From Bryobacterales bacterium (GTDB lineage Bacteria > Acidobacteriota > Terriglobia > Bryobacterales > Bryobacteraceae), in the NCBI GenBank assembly GCA_020846745.1, contig JADLDI010000087.1, positions 62,001-126,000 of the forward strand: a stretch of DNA of 64,000 nucleotides, given 5' to 3'. Positions 25,278 through 34,542 of the stretch are shown here, piece by piece. Under the pieces are notes generated by a model that had not been told where the DNA came from, made no database searches, and saw nothing but the letters and a program-made list of their open reading frames with translations. Each line of letters opens with the position of its first letter. Position 1 is the first letter of the stretch. A program made the position numbers and the translations under genes.

Positions 25278-28160
25278 TTACCGGAATATCCGGTCGAAGA
25301 ATTCGCGGGTCCGCGTCTGGATCTGCGATAGTTCCACAGCCAGCGGTTGGTCGTGCAGGTGCTTGGGTGTCCAGCGGCTGACAAGTTCGGTAATCATATC
25401 GATCTGCAGTTGCGCCGTGGGCAGGCGCCCCTCCGCATGGCCGGACGATAGCCTGAGGGCATGGTCGATGGCGCGATAAAAGGTCGCCGCATCGAGCAGA
25501 AACTGGGCGTCGTCACGGTCGAGATGACCCAACCGTTCGACCACATCGACACGGGCCGGCGTGTTCAGGACCCGGTAGAAGATTCCGGCGCTTTTCAACC
25601 GCAGATACATCAAGGCGAAGTCGATGTCGTAGTAGCCGCCACGACCGGCTTTGAGCGGATTCTGTTCGCCCTGCTGGGCTTCCAGGCGCAGGCGCATGTG
25701 ACGCAGTTTCTCTTTCGACCGGCCCCCTTGTCCGTAGCGGCGCCAGTCGACATCCTGTAACTCTTCAAGGAAACGTGTCCCGCGTTCGAGGTTGCCGGCC
25801 ACCACGCGCGCTTTCATGTAAGTGATGCCTTCCCAGGCGTGGGCGGCACGCGCGAAATAGTCCTTATACGCCCCCTCAGATTGCACCAGTGGGCCTTCGC
25901 GGCCGTTCGGGCGCAGGCGGGTATCTACAGCGAACATTACGCCATCGCCGGTGTAAGCGGTGAGTATGTCGATCGTCCGTTCGGCTACGCGCGTCCAGAA
26001 GACGATCTCGCTGATATCCCCGTCGGGCAGCACGAACACCAAATCGGCATCCGAGGCAAGGTCGAACTCGCGCATTCCAAGCCGCCCAAGGGCCACCACC
26101 AACATTTGGTCGTGCGGCGCGTATTGCGGCGCCAGCGGCGGCTGGGCCTGTCCCACATGCTCCATAGCCATGCGATATGCCGACGCCACCGCGCAATCGG
26201 CCAGTTCGGATGTGCGCTCGAGTGTTTCGAAAATCGGCCGGTGAAGGCAGATGCTCTCCGCCTGGATGTGCAGCATCTCCCGGTTGAAGAAGCGGCGCAG
26301 ATACCCGGGTTCGGTAAGCTGCGGAACCATATCCTCATAACGCGTATGCGCTTTCGCATCCAGCCGCATGCGCCTTACTTCCTCAAGTAACTCCGGCTTA
26401 CGGTTGAGTTGTTCGGCGAAGAAGGGACTGTGCTCAAACAGATCGATCACGTGGCCGGCCAGCAGCGGGTCGTCATTCAGCCAGGCAAACCATTCCGGTG
26501 TACGCAACAGGCACTCGAGGAAGTGCTCAAACGCGCGCGCGCCATACCGCAGTTCTCCGTGCTGCAGGGCGGAAACCAGACCCGGTGCGCGCTGGTTCAG
26601 CAGTAATCCGAGGTTCACGGAAACCGGCTCAGGGGCTGTGGCATCCACCGCCGGTTCAACAACGGCCGTATCGCCGGCGTCGGCCCCATAATGCGCGGGC
26701 AGGCGTGTATGTACCACGCGATCGTAAATCTCGCGCACGGCCTGTAAGTGTGCATCCACCTGCTGGCGTAACTCTGCGGCCGATGATCGCGTGCCTAACG
26801 TCGTCGGCGTCATACGTCGCGCAAGTAACTCCATGTCCTCGGGCGAGGACGGAAGTGAGTGGGTCTGCCGGTCGTCTTCTATCTGCAGCCGGTGTTCAAG
26901 TGTCCGCAGAAACTGATAGGCGGTGGCAAGCCGCGAATACTCGATGTGCGACAGCAGGTCTTTGTCGCGCAGCCGAAAGAGGGCGAGCAGCGTGCCCCCG
27001 TGGCGAACCCAGGGCTCCTTTCCGCCGTAGAGCCGCTGCAGGCATTGCACCAGGAATTCGATGTCACGAATCCCGCCCGGCGCTAACTTGATATCGAATT
27101 CCTGCCGGTTGCCGCGGCGGGTCGCCAGTTTTTCGGAGATGCGGTGGCGGGCTTCCGATACCGCTTCCACTTTGGGAAAGTCGAGGGTGGAAGAGTAAGT
27201 TAGCGGCTCGACAAACTCCAGTAACTCGCGGCCGGGGCCGCGCTCTCCGGCCGAGACACGCGCCTTAATCAGCATCTGCAGTTCCCAGTCGCGGGCGCGT
27301 TTCCTGTAGTACTGCCGGGCCGCGTCGAGCGAGATGCAGATTTCGCCGAGCGTGCCTTCCGGACGTAAACGCAAGTCCACCCGATAACAAGCGCCGTGCG
27401 GGGTATAGACCGACAGCACATCGGTGAGCTGGATGCAGACTTTCCGGAAGAACTCGAGGTGTGAAATCGACTCCGGTCCCTGTGTCTCGCCGCCTGCGGA
27501 ATACACGAACATCAGGTCGATATCGGAACTGTAGTTGAGTTCGCCGCCGCCCAGTTTGCCGAGCGCAATAATCGAGAGTTCCGCCAACGGTTCTCCGTAG
27601 CGGCGCACCAGGTTGGCGCGAATCCGGCGATACGCGCAATGGAGTATTGCGTCGGCCAGGTTCGAGAGTTCCTCGGTGATATCGGAAAGCGTCCCGTAAG
27701 CCAGGATGTCGCGAATGAAGATACGGAACATTTGCTCGCGCCGGAACAGCGCGAATATCGCCGACGGCATCTGGTCCGCGGCATACGACACTAGCCGCGA
27801 TTCGAGCCGGTCCTGGTATTCTTCGTCGGTAATCACTCGGTGCAGGTCACCGGAATGCGACAGCACATCCACCCATTCCGGGTGGCGGATCACCTCGTCG
27901 GACAGGAAGCGCGAGTGTGAGAAAACGGTCAGCAGGTACTGTAGACTGGCGGGCGATCGGGAAAGGTACTGAAACGCCGCTCCACTCTCGTCATGCAGCT
28001 TGACAAGATGGGACAGGGCGCCGTCCGGATCGGCGGAACTCCTCAAAAGCACGAGCAGCCGATCCCTCACGGCGGGAGGAAGCGGTCCTGTCAACCGGGA
28101 CAACTCCGTATGCGCTTTCGGCCGATCGCGAAACGCAATCTCGGTCAGCAAGCTCTGCAC
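25278..28160 (-). CDS. glnE: Glutamine synthetase adenylyltransferase/deadenylase
   Basis: The 960-residue length equals that of the GlnE family (about 950). Two nucleotidyltransferase domains are visible: LGGGELNYSSDIDLMFVYS in the first half and LGMREFDLASDADLVFVLP in the second, each with the DxD pair. GlnD-like helical regulatory segments follow each. The enzyme adds and removes AMP on a glutamine synthetase tyrosine in response to nitrogen status. The GTG start is supported by GGAG 6 nt upstream. Glutamine synthetase and PII are not in the window. The upstream region holds the REP pair and the divergent transposase gene. Confidence 0.95.
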   Translation of the reverse strand: MQSLLTEIAFRDRPKAHTELSRLTGPLPPAVRDRLLVLLRSSADPDGALSHLVKLHDESGAAFQYLSRSPASLQYLLTVFSHSRFLSDEVIRHPEWVDVLSHSGDLHRVITDEEYQDRLESRLVSYAADQMPSAIFALFRREQMFRIFIRDILAYGTLSDITEELSNLADAILHCAYRRIRANLVRRYGEPLAELSIIALGKLGGGELNYSSDIDLMFVYSAGGETQGPESISHLEFFRKVCIQLTDVLSVYTPHGACYRVDLRLRPEGTLGEICISLDAARQYYRKRARDWELQMLIKARVSAGERGPGRELLEFVEPLTYSSTLDFPKVEAVSEARHRISEKLATRRGNRQEFDIKLAPGGIRDIEFLVQCLQRLYGGKEPWVRHGGTLLALFRLRDKDLLSHIEYSRLATAYQFLRTLEHRLQIEDDRQTHSLPSSPEDMELLARRMTPTTLGTRSSAAELRQQVDAHLQAVREIYDRVVHTRLPAHYGADAGDTAVVEPAVDATAPEPVSVNLGLLLNQRAPGLVSALQHGELRYGARAFEHFLECLLRTPEWFAWLNDDPLLAGHVIDLFEHSPFFAEQLNRKPELLEEVRRMRLDAKAHTRYEDMVPQLTEPGYLRRFFNREMLHIQAESICLHRPIFETLERTSELADCAVASAYRMAMEHVGQAQPPLAPQYAPHDQMLVVALGRLGMREFDLASDADLVFVLPDGDISEIVFWTRVAERTIDILTAYTGDGVMFAVDTRLRPNGREGPLVQSEGAYKDYFARAAHAWEGITYMKARVVAGNLERGTRFLEELQDVDWRRYGQGGRSKEKLRHMRLRLEAQQGEQNPLKAGRGGYYDIDFALMYLRLKSAGIFYRVLNTPARVDVVERLGHLDRDDAQFLLDAATFYRAIDHALRLSSGHAEGRLPTAQLQIDMITELVSRWTPKHLHDQPLAVELSQIQTRTREFFDRIFR

Positions 28161-28189
28161 GCGTCTCCATGATATCGCCCCCGCCTTTC

Positions 28190-28232
28190 GGGGACAGGCC
28201 CCGGTTAAGACTTTCTTTTCGGGGACAGGCCA
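28190..28232 (+). repeat. REP pair upstream of RAYT gene
   Basis: Two same-orientation copies of TTTCGGGGACAGGCC occur, with cores at 28190-28202 (GGGGACAGGCCCC) and 28221-28232, 31 nt apart. They lie between the glnE start and the transposase start. A REP doublet next to its transposase gene is the standard arrangement of REP/RAYT systems. The core is the same as in the cluster at 2101-2231. Confidence 0.8.
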
Positions 28233-28276
28233 CGATTAGGTGAGAAGTTTCGTGGCGTTGAGGTACTTACTTACCG

Positions 28277-28963
28277 ATGGCACGGCAGAAACGATATGTG
28301 CGGGACGGCGAACCCGTCCATGCGACCGCCCGCGGCGTCAACCGCACGCCCATCTTCCGCCACGGTTTCGACAAACGTAAGTACATCAAACGATTCGCCT
28401 TAATTGCCGAACAGGAAGGCGTCGAAGTGCACGGCTATTGCATTTTGGACAATCACGTCCACTGGTTGCTTGTGCCGAAACGCAAAGAGGGGATTGCGCG
28501 GGTGTTCCTGCGCGTCCACACCTGGTGGGCACAGTATTTCAATAAGCAGTGTGGCCGCACCGGTCACTTGTTCCAGTCGCGCTTCTACTCCTGCCTGCTC
28601 GACTCGGCACATTACTTCGCCGCGATGCGGTACATCGACCTCAACCCCCGCACCGCGAACATAGTAAAAGATCCCGCCGACTTCGAATTCTCCTCCGCCC
28701 GGGCGCACCTTACCGGCAAACCCGATCCGTTCCTGATCCTCATGATGGACAATTGGCGCCATCGTTTCTCGAACGATCCACAGCGCTATCGGGATTTCCT
28801 CAAACAGACGCCTCGCGAGGAAGCGGAACGTCTCGAGAAAGGGTTGCGCAACGGCTTTCCGATTGGCGCCGACGAGTTGATCTCGCACCTCGAGCACGAG
28901 TCCCAACGCCGCCTGCGACCTGCCCCACCCGGCCGCCGGCCCTTATGTCGCGCCGCGGCCTAG
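28277..28963 (+). CDS. REP-associated tyrosine transposase (RAYT)
   Basis: The 228-residue protein belongs to the Y1 transposase (IS200/IS605-like) superfamily. The HUH metal motif is in DNHVHWLL (H60, H62), and the catalytic tyrosine is in MRYIDLNP (Y119), a hallmark of RAYTs. The N-terminus (RQKRYVRDGEPVHATARG) and LFQSRFYSCLL are also typical. The C-terminal ~60 residues are basic and may contact DNA. RAYTs cut and rejoin single-stranded REP hairpins and are usually single-copy, vertically inherited genes. The gene seems intact. Its REP doublet is directly upstream. It ends 8 nt before the convergent M81 gene. Confidence 0.9.
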   Translation: MARQKRYVRDGEPVHATARGVNRTPIFRHGFDKRKYIKRFALIAEQEGVEVHGYCILDNHVHWLLVPKRKEGIARVFLRVHTWWAQYFNKQCGRTGHLFQSRFYSCLLDSAHYFAAMRYIDLNPRTANIVKDPADFEFSSARAHLTGKPDPFLILMMDNWRHRFSNDPQRYRDFLKQTPREEAERLEKGLRNGFPIGADELISHLEHESQRRLRPAPPGRRPLCRAAA

Positions 28964-28971
28964 AGCGAAAG

Positions 28972-30522
28972 CTACTGCAAACCGAACAAGTTCGGGCGCA
29001 CCCGGCGAAACGTAAATCGTGCTGGATTCACGGCCGTAGCGCCGCCCGAATCGACCTCCACGATCTTCGCCGAGACCGGTTCGTACGCTGCCCGGGGCGC
29101 GACCGTCCCCTTGGCGACCAGGATCTTCTGGCGTTCGGGATATACGCCGACGCTGGTCAATTGATGAATGCTGAAGGGGATGATTCGCTTCTTCGTCAGG
29201 ATGAGAATATTCGGTAAGTCTCGGGTCGAACCTTCCACTTCGATCACCGCGGTCGGCCCCATCTCCCAATAGCGAACGCCCCCGTGGCGCACTTCCGGTT
29301 CCATGAACCGGCCGTCATGGAAAGACTTCACTCGGCCCCGAATCGGGACAGGCGTACCGTGCATGTTATCGGTCTTACCGCCGACCTTCATTTCGAATTT
29401 ACCGCCGATGCCGGCCTTAAAGGCAGCGGCCGTCGCTTCTTCGTCAGCCATCGCGACTACCCAGCCTTCCGCCTTCTGCTCGACTAACTCCTGCAGGATG
29501 AACGTGCTATCTCCAGCGGACCCGCCACCGATGTTATCGCCGGTGTCCATCAGAGTTACCGGGAACTTAGTCTCCTTCATTGCGGCCCGCACAGCCTCGG
29601 CAGGAGTCGGCAAATTCAATTTGAGCTTGTCCCGCGTCGCCCAAAGCATGTCGGAAAGGCGCTTCGCCTCCCGCTCGGCAAGTGCCTTGTCGTTGTCCGT
29701 CACGATGACGACCGACGGCCCCATAGCTGGAATGTCGGCCCATTGATACCCACCGGGAACGCTGGCGGCAAGTATCTTCGGATTCCGTTCCAGCCGCTTG
29801 CTTTCATCCACGATTGGCTTCAGCGGACCTTGAAACGTGTTGTGAAAGATGATGTTGTACACCATCGGCGGTTTGGCTAACGCCTGTGTGGGATGAACCT
29901 TCCCCGCCAGCATGTCGGCCAGGATTCGCGCCGCTTGCACGCCGCGCTCCTTGGCATCGAGGTGCGGTGTTTCTTTATAGGTGATAAGTACGTTCGACAA
30001 ATCCACGATCTCCTGCGAGACGTTCGCGTGGAAGTCGTGAGTCACGATGATAGGCATGGACTTACCGAACGCGCTCCGAACACGCCGGACCACCTCCGCA
30101 TCGGCGTGCGGATAGCTTTCGGCCACCATCGTGCCATGCAAAACGAGGATAATCCCGTCCAGTTTCGGACCCGCCTTCAACCGGTCGACCATTTCGTTCA
30201 CCAGAGAATTGAATGCCTGGTCGGTAACCGTCCCGATCGTCTGCGGACCCGCTGTCAGCGTCGGGTACAGATTGAGTCCGTACTGGCGGGCTCCTTCGAG
30301 CACCCCGCACATCGTGGAATTGCCTTTTTCAGAGGCTTCAATGATGGCCTGTCCCCGAAGTACACCGTTGCCGCCGATGCCGGCTTCGAAGTCCGCGACG
30401 GTCGTTTTTTTGGGATTGAAGGTGTTGGTTTCATGCATGACACCCCCCACCCCGACCAGCGGCCGTTGCGACTGCGCCACAAGCACAGAGGCAGCAGCGA
30501 ACAATACCAGCGGCCACCGCAT
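28972..30522 (-). CDS. Exported M81-family metallopeptidase (MlrC-like)
   Basis: The 516-residue protein has a signal peptide (MRWPLVLFAAASVLVAQ). An M81/MlrC fold follows: VGVGGVMHETNTFNPKKT, DGIILVLHGTMVAESYPHAD, THDFHANVSQEIV and TYKETPHLDAKERGVQAARI give the probable metal ligands and catalytic acids. DTGDNIGGGSAGDSTFILQE marks the C-terminal domain. MlrC hydrolyses linear peptides in microcystin breakdown; most M81 members have unknown substrates. The ATG overlaps the stop of the creatininase-like gene (TAATG), so the pair is translationally coupled. The predicted export of both suggests an extracytoplasmic amidohydrolase pathway. Confidence 0.85.
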   Translation of the reverse strand: MRWPLVLFAAASVLVAQSQRPLVGVGGVMHETNTFNPKKTTVADFEAGIGGNGVLRGQAIIEASEKGNSTMCGVLEGARQYGLNLYPTLTAGPQTIGTVTDQAFNSLVNEMVDRLKAGPKLDGIILVLHGTMVAESYPHADAEVVRRVRSAFGKSMPIIVTHDFHANVSQEIVDLSNVLITYKETPHLDAKERGVQAARILADMLAGKVHPTQALAKPPMVYNIIFHNTFQGPLKPIVDESKRLERNPKILAASVPGGYQWADIPAMGPSVVIVTDNDKALAEREAKRLSDMLWATRDKLKLNLPTPAEAVRAAMKETKFPVTLMDTGDNIGGGSAGDSTFILQELVEQKAEGWVVAMADEEATAAAFKAGIGGKFEMKVGGKTDNMHGTPVPIRGRVKSFHDGRFMEPEVRHGGVRYWEMGPTAVIEVEGSTRDLPNILILTKKRIIPFSIHQLTSVGVYPERQKILVAKGTVAPRAAYEPVSAKIVEVDSGGATAVNPARFTFRRVRPNLFGLQ

Positions 30523-31352
30523 TACTTGCCCTCCTGAATCAGGGTGCGGACGCGGTTGGCGGTCCACTTGACGGCAATATCGATCATGGCTTCGCCCTTG
30601 GCCGTCGAGGCGAGTTTGGCCTCTTTGGCGAACTGCTCGTCCTGCTCAGCCGACTTCGGGTCTTTGATCCCCAGCCCCGGTTTGGCTTTGGCGTAATCGA
30701 CGTTTTCCCAGTGGATCCGCTCGGGGAAGGCGGCCATGGCAAACGAGGTCTCGAATTCGGCCGCATGACCCGGGGCGACGCCGCTTTCCATGTACTTATT
30801 GATGATCTCCCGGTTATAGGCATTCCAATAGGAGTTTGCGGCGATATTGATGCTGAACTCCTTGCGCCACCCGGCGACGCTGTCGCGGAGCGGCAAGACG
30901 TTGCCACCGTGGCCGTTCAACACCAAAATGTTCTTTACGCCGTGCGTGACCAGACTTTCGCAGATGTCATGCACGACAGCCAGGAATGTTTCCTTCTTGA
31001 GCGTCAACGTTCCCTTTCGGTCCATCCAATGCGGTGAGATGCCCACGGCCACCGGGGTCGCGACCATTACCTGCGGATAGAGTTGCAGGGCGGCCTGCTG
31101 GGCGACCAGGGTCACGCTGGCCGTGTCGTTGATCATCGCCAGATGCTCGTTGTGCTGTTCGGTGCTGCCGGTGGGAACAATCACGGCTTTCAGCGTTCCG
31201 CTTTCAATCGCCTCGCGAAATTCCTTCCGGGTAGACTCCCACAGCAGGACCTTGCGTGGATTGACGTGACCCGAAGACGTCGGCGAGACTTGGGCCGCGG
31301 CGGCGGATGTGGCGGCAATCGAGGCGAACCAATGACGGCGCGAAAGTGACAT
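30522..31352 (-). CDS. Exported creatininase-family amidohydrolase
   Basis: The 276-residue protein starts with a twin-arginine-like leader (MSLSRRHWFASIAATSAAAA). The creatininase fold carries the metal motifs PTGSTEQHNEHLAMINDT, LVLNGHGGN and GHAAEFETSFAM. Family members (creatininase, mycofactocin MftE, FAPy deformylase) cleave cyclic or linear amides. Most lack a leader, so export is unusual. The start was set at the ATG opening the leader; an upstream open frame has no homology. A TGTTAGACT extended -10 box lies 10 nt before it. It is the first gene of a two-gene operon with the M81 peptidase. Confidence 0.87.
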   Translation of the reverse strand: MSLSRRHWFASIAATSAAAAQVSPTSSGHVNPRKVLLWESTRKEFREAIESGTLKAVIVPTGSTEQHNEHLAMINDTASVTLVAQQAALQLYPQVMVATPVAVGISPHWMDRKGTLTLKKETFLAVVHDICESLVTHGVKNILVLNGHGGNVLPLRDSVAGWRKEFSINIAANSYWNAYNREIINKYMESGVAPGHAAEFETSFAMAAFPERIHWENVDYAKAKPGLGIKDPKSAEQDEQFAKEAKLASTAKGEAMIDIAVKWTANRVRTLIQEGK

Positions 31353-31362
31353 CGTGACGCAC

Positions 31363-31371
31363 AGTCTAACA
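31363..31371 (-). promoter_or_regulatory. Extended -10 promoter TGTTAGACT
   Basis: The minus-strand sequence TGTTAGACT matches TGnTATAAT at the key positions (TG, TA and final T). It ends 10 nt before the creatininase ATG, giving a leader of only about 3 nt. The rest of the 264-nt gap (31353-31616) shows no gene. Confidence 0.4.
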
Positions 31372-31616
31372 TCTCCGGCCGGCGCTGCTGGAGACGCGAG
31401 CACTGCGAATGCACTGCGGATGATTAGATTCCTTGCCCTGGAACGCCTTGCGGCAGCAATCGGGGGACCGGCCGAGGTCAGCCTCCGGACCGTCGCTGAT
31501 CGCGTCTCCGGCCGCACTCGCGACAGTTGCCTGCGTTTTACGCAAACACTTCACGCCTGCCGCGACCCGGCGTAACCTCCGCTTTCTCGCCTGATCGACT
31601 GCCGCTATGCAGTAAC

Positions 31617-34148
31617 TCAAGGCCGCGTCATAAACTCAGCACTACTGAGTAACACCTGCAGATACTGCGGCCAGTTACTCGAATACTCCCGCGCCAACTC
31701 GCGTTCCTGCTGCGACGGGTCGCGCGCCAGAATCAATCGGTAAGCCTGTTCCGCATTCCCCGCAGGGATCCGTTTCGCCAGCGTCTCCGATTGCGACTTG
31801 ACAAAATCGGAGTTGAGGAAATACAACCCCTGCAGCGGACCTACCGTTACAGTTCGCGCTTCGGAGGTGGCATTGGGGTCGGGAAAGTCGAACAACGCCA
31901 TCGTCGCATCGAGCCGCGTGCGGGAAACCGTCAGGTAAAGCGACCGGCGGTGATGCTTGTTCGTAAGTGGTTCGGCCGGTCCGCCCAGCTTCGTATCGAG
32001 TTGGCCCGACACGGATAGCAGCGAATCCCGCAGCGTTTCGAAATCCAGCCGCGGTGATGGCGGAAAGCGCCAGAACAGGCGGTTATCTCCGTCCGCGTTG
32101 ATCGACTGCGGATTGCCGGCGGCAGAAAGGCGATAGGGCTGAGACAGCAAGATCTCGCGGTGCAGAGCCTTAAGCGATCCATTCTTCGCCGCCAGCTTCG
32201 CAGCCATGTAGTCCAGTAACTCCGGCATTGACGGCGGTTCTCCGTTTCGTCCGAAGTTAGACGGCGTGCGAACGATGCCTTTGCCGAAGTGCCATTGCCA
32301 GAGCCGGTTCGCAATCACACGCGCGGTGAGCGGATGGTTGGCGATGCCCTCGGCAAGTTCGAGCCGGCCGGAGCCCTTCGTCACGCGGTTCGGCGACGAA
32401 CTGAGGCAGGTAAGAAACTGGCGCGGCGCCACCTCGCCCAGGTTTTTGCCATCGCCGCGAATGTGCACTTTGGCATCTTCGGGCTTGTCGGATTCCTTTA
32501 CCGTATGCAGGAACGGGTAGGCCGGAGGTAACTCCTTTTCGAGCGCGGCTTGTTCGGCGCGAAGCTGATCGAGGTGGGCCTTATGCATACCGCTTAAGAA
32601 GCGTTCCACTTCTTTCACCGAGTAATAATAGACGCCCGCCGGCGCGCTGAAACCATCCGTGCGGTACGGTTCCGAAGCGATCTCACGCCACTGATAAAAC
32701 TTGAGCACCGGCAGCGACACGATGTTGGTGTACTGGCGCGTGCGCTCGTCCTTCATCCCTTTACGCCCGCCAAACGCCACGTAATTCTTGTCCTGCACCT
32801 CTTTCTGATCGTCCAGTAACTGCAGAACAAAGGCCTGATATTTCTCCGCCGCATTCTTCACTTCCGCTTCAGTGACACCCGGCTTGTTTACCACGTCGTA
32901 CCACGGCTTCAGATAGGGATGCTCTTTATTCTGATCCGCCAGATACTTATGCCAGCGTGTGAGTGTTTCCTGATCGAGAGCCGGGTCCTCTTTGACGCCC
33001 TTCCAAACATCCATCAGATAGCGAGCCGTGTGCCGGGCCATCGCGTCTACCACCATGGCCTGTTGCGTCTTCAGATAGTCGGTGATGATTTCTTTCTGCG
33101 CGTCGATCCTGGCTTTCTGCTTGTTGTAGCGCTGCACCTGATCTTCCGGAACCAGGGCATATTGATCGATCTTCGACGAGCGGAAGATACCGAATAGCGA
33201 GTAATAATCGCGCGTGGGAATGGGGTCGTACTTATGGTCGTGACACTGCGCACACCCAACCGTCAGCCCAAGAAACACCTTCGAAGTCGTATCGACCTGA
33301 TCGTTCGCGCTGCTCGACAGCGCTTGAAACCCGAGTCCCGCGACAAGTTCTTTGTTATCCGGCAAAAGGTCGGCCGCGATCTGAGCTTTCACGAATGTGG
33401 GATATGGCAGGTCGCGATTCAACGATTCCACCACCCAGTCCCGATAGCGCCACGCGTTCGGATACGGCGTGTCGGTACCGGCGGCCAGTGCACCATCGGA
33501 ATACCGCGCGAGGTCGAGCCAGAGCCGTGCGTAGCGGACACCGTATTGCGGCGAGGACAGCAGCCGGTCGACCACTTTTTCGTACGCCCCGGGCGAACTG
33601 TCGGACACAAACGAATCGAGTTCGGCAGGTGTCGGCGGAAGCCCGGTCACGTCCAGCGTCGCCCGCCGCAGCAACGCTTCCTTCGCCGCCGGCGGAGCCG
33701 CCGTTATGCCCTTGGCCTTCAGCGTCGCAGTCCAGATTTCGTCAATTGATTTGTCGGCAGCGGGTAGCGCGCGAAAAGCCCAATAATCGGCCCCGGCAGC
33801 GTGGTCGGATGAGACCGCTTTCGATTCGGGCCACACCGCTCCGGCTTTCACCCACGCGACGAGGTTCTCAACCGCTTCGGGCGGTAGCGGCGCGCCAGGC
33901 GGCATCTTGATTTTGGCGTGCGTGCGGCGGACCGCCTGTACGAGCAGCGAATTATCGGCGTCCCCCGGTTTGATCACCCGCAGCGCCGAGTCGCGGGAGT
34001 CGAGCCGCAGGTTGCCCGAACTGACCTTCGCGGAATGGCAGGCATAGCAGTTCGCCGCGAAAACCGGCCGTATTTTCGTCTCGAACTCCTCACCGGAAGT
34101 GGCGGCATACAAGGAACAGCAGAACGCGAAAGCCCAGACTCGCTGCAT
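31617..34148 (-). CDS. DUF1549/DUF1553 (PSD1) protein with N-terminal cytochrome
   Basis: The 843-residue exported protein begins with a short leader and then a planctomycete-type cytochrome c domain holding CYACHS (PSCyt1, about 20-105). DUF1549 follows (ATLDVTGLPPTPAELDSFVS, then YARLWLDLARYSDGAL and LTVGCAQCHDHKYDPIPTRD, another CxxCH). Next is DUF1553 near the C-terminus (WQWHFGKGIVRTPSNFGRNG, RRSLYLTVSRT). The family is abundant in Planctomycetota and Acidobacteriota, usually beside a DUF1501 gene, which is missing here. The role is unproven; a haem-dependent step in polysaccharide use has been suggested for relatives. A perfect TATAAT lies 6 nt before the ATG. Confidence 0.88.
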   Translation of the reverse strand: MQRVWAFAFCCSLYAATSGEEFETKIRPVFAANCYACHSAKVSSGNLRLDSRDSALRVIKPGDADNSLLVQAVRRTHAKIKMPPGAPLPPEAVENLVAWVKAGAVWPESKAVSSDHAAGADYWAFRALPAADKSIDEIWTATLKAKGITAAPPAAKEALLRRATLDVTGLPPTPAELDSFVSDSSPGAYEKVVDRLLSSPQYGVRYARLWLDLARYSDGALAAGTDTPYPNAWRYRDWVVESLNRDLPYPTFVKAQIAADLLPDNKELVAGLGFQALSSSANDQVDTTSKVFLGLTVGCAQCHDHKYDPIPTRDYYSLFGIFRSSKIDQYALVPEDQVQRYNKQKARIDAQKEIITDYLKTQQAMVVDAMARHTARYLMDVWKGVKEDPALDQETLTRWHKYLADQNKEHPYLKPWYDVVNKPGVTEAEVKNAAEKYQAFVLQLLDDQKEVQDKNYVAFGGRKGMKDERTRQYTNIVSLPVLKFYQWREIASEPYRTDGFSAPAGVYYYSVKEVERFLSGMHKAHLDQLRAEQAALEKELPPAYPFLHTVKESDKPEDAKVHIRGDGKNLGEVAPRQFLTCLSSSPNRVTKGSGRLELAEGIANHPLTARVIANRLWQWHFGKGIVRTPSNFGRNGEPPSMPELLDYMAAKLAAKNGSLKALHREILLSQPYRLSAAGNPQSINADGDNRLFWRFPPSPRLDFETLRDSLLSVSGQLDTKLGGPAEPLTNKHHRRSLYLTVSRTRLDATMALFDFPDPNATSEARTVTVGPLQGLYFLNSDFVKSQSETLAKRIPAGNAEQAYRLILARDPSQQERELAREYSSNWPQYLQVLLSSAEFMTRP

Positions 34149-34154
34149 GCGGGC

Positions 34155-34160
34155 ATTATA
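34155..34160 (-). promoter_or_regulatory. Consensus -10 box TATAAT, leaderless spacing
   Basis: Minus-strand TATAAT is followed by 6 nt (GCCCGC) and the ATG of the PSD1 gene. The start of transcription should therefore coincide with the start codon. No Shine-Dalgarno sequence is possible in that space. Confidence 0.6.
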
Positions 34161-34284
34161 TCGGGAGACGGGTATAGGCGTGTAGAGGCGGCCGGGAAAG
34201 GCTAAGCCGGCTTAATCCCAAAAACCGTTAAATCCTTTTCAGGCAGCAACTCACGCGGATAGTTTTGCGTTCAAATAGAGGAAC

Positions 34285-34304
34285 GCTGCTCACTCTGGAG
34301 CAGC
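34285..34304 (+). other. 5'-leader hairpin of the small basic protein gene
   Basis: GCTGCTC (34285-34291) and GAGCAGC (34298-34304) form a perfect 7-bp stem with loop ACTCTG. The hairpin ends 13 nt before the AGGAGA ribosome site of the small gene at 34329. It could stabilise the mRNA or modulate translation. Confidence 0.45.
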
Positions 34305-34328
34305 TTAGTACGCACTCAGGAGACCTGA

Positions 34329-34499
34329 ATGAAGTTAAGACTTTCTATGGCCATCGGCCTCATCGCCGCGCTGACCGCAATTCAAGCTCTGCCGGCGATG
34401 GCAGCTGGCGACGACACCGACAAAGGCACTCACAAGAAGGGTAAGGGCAAGCGCGGCAAGAAAAAGGCCGCTGACCAGAAGAGCGAGCCCACGAAGTAA
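34329..34499 (+). CDS. Small secreted lysine-rich protein (56 aa)
   Basis: ATG at 34329 is preceded by AGGAGA at a proper distance and opens a 56-residue frame ending with TAA at 34497. The first ~26 residues are a clear Sec signal peptide (MKLRLSMAIGLIAALTAI, then ALPAMAA). The mature part is about 30 residues, very basic, with the run HKKGKGKRGKKKAADQK, and no Cys. A 5' hairpin and a strong terminator frame it as an independent single-gene transcript. I recognise no family. Binding of nucleic acid or of anionic envelope polymers is possible from charge alone. It is divergent from the PSD1 gene. Confidence 0.65.
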   Translation: MKLRLSMAIGLIAALTAIQALPAMAAGDDTDKGTHKKGKGKRGKKKAADQKSEPTK

Positions 34500-34542
34500 C
34501 CACTTCCGCGTCAGGCCGGCTTCGGTCGAACAAGCTTTCAAC

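Noticed and set aside
30346..30356. Reverse complement of the REP core inside the M81 gene
   Set aside because: Lies in coding sequence (RGQA) with no hairpin partner or flank; chance match.
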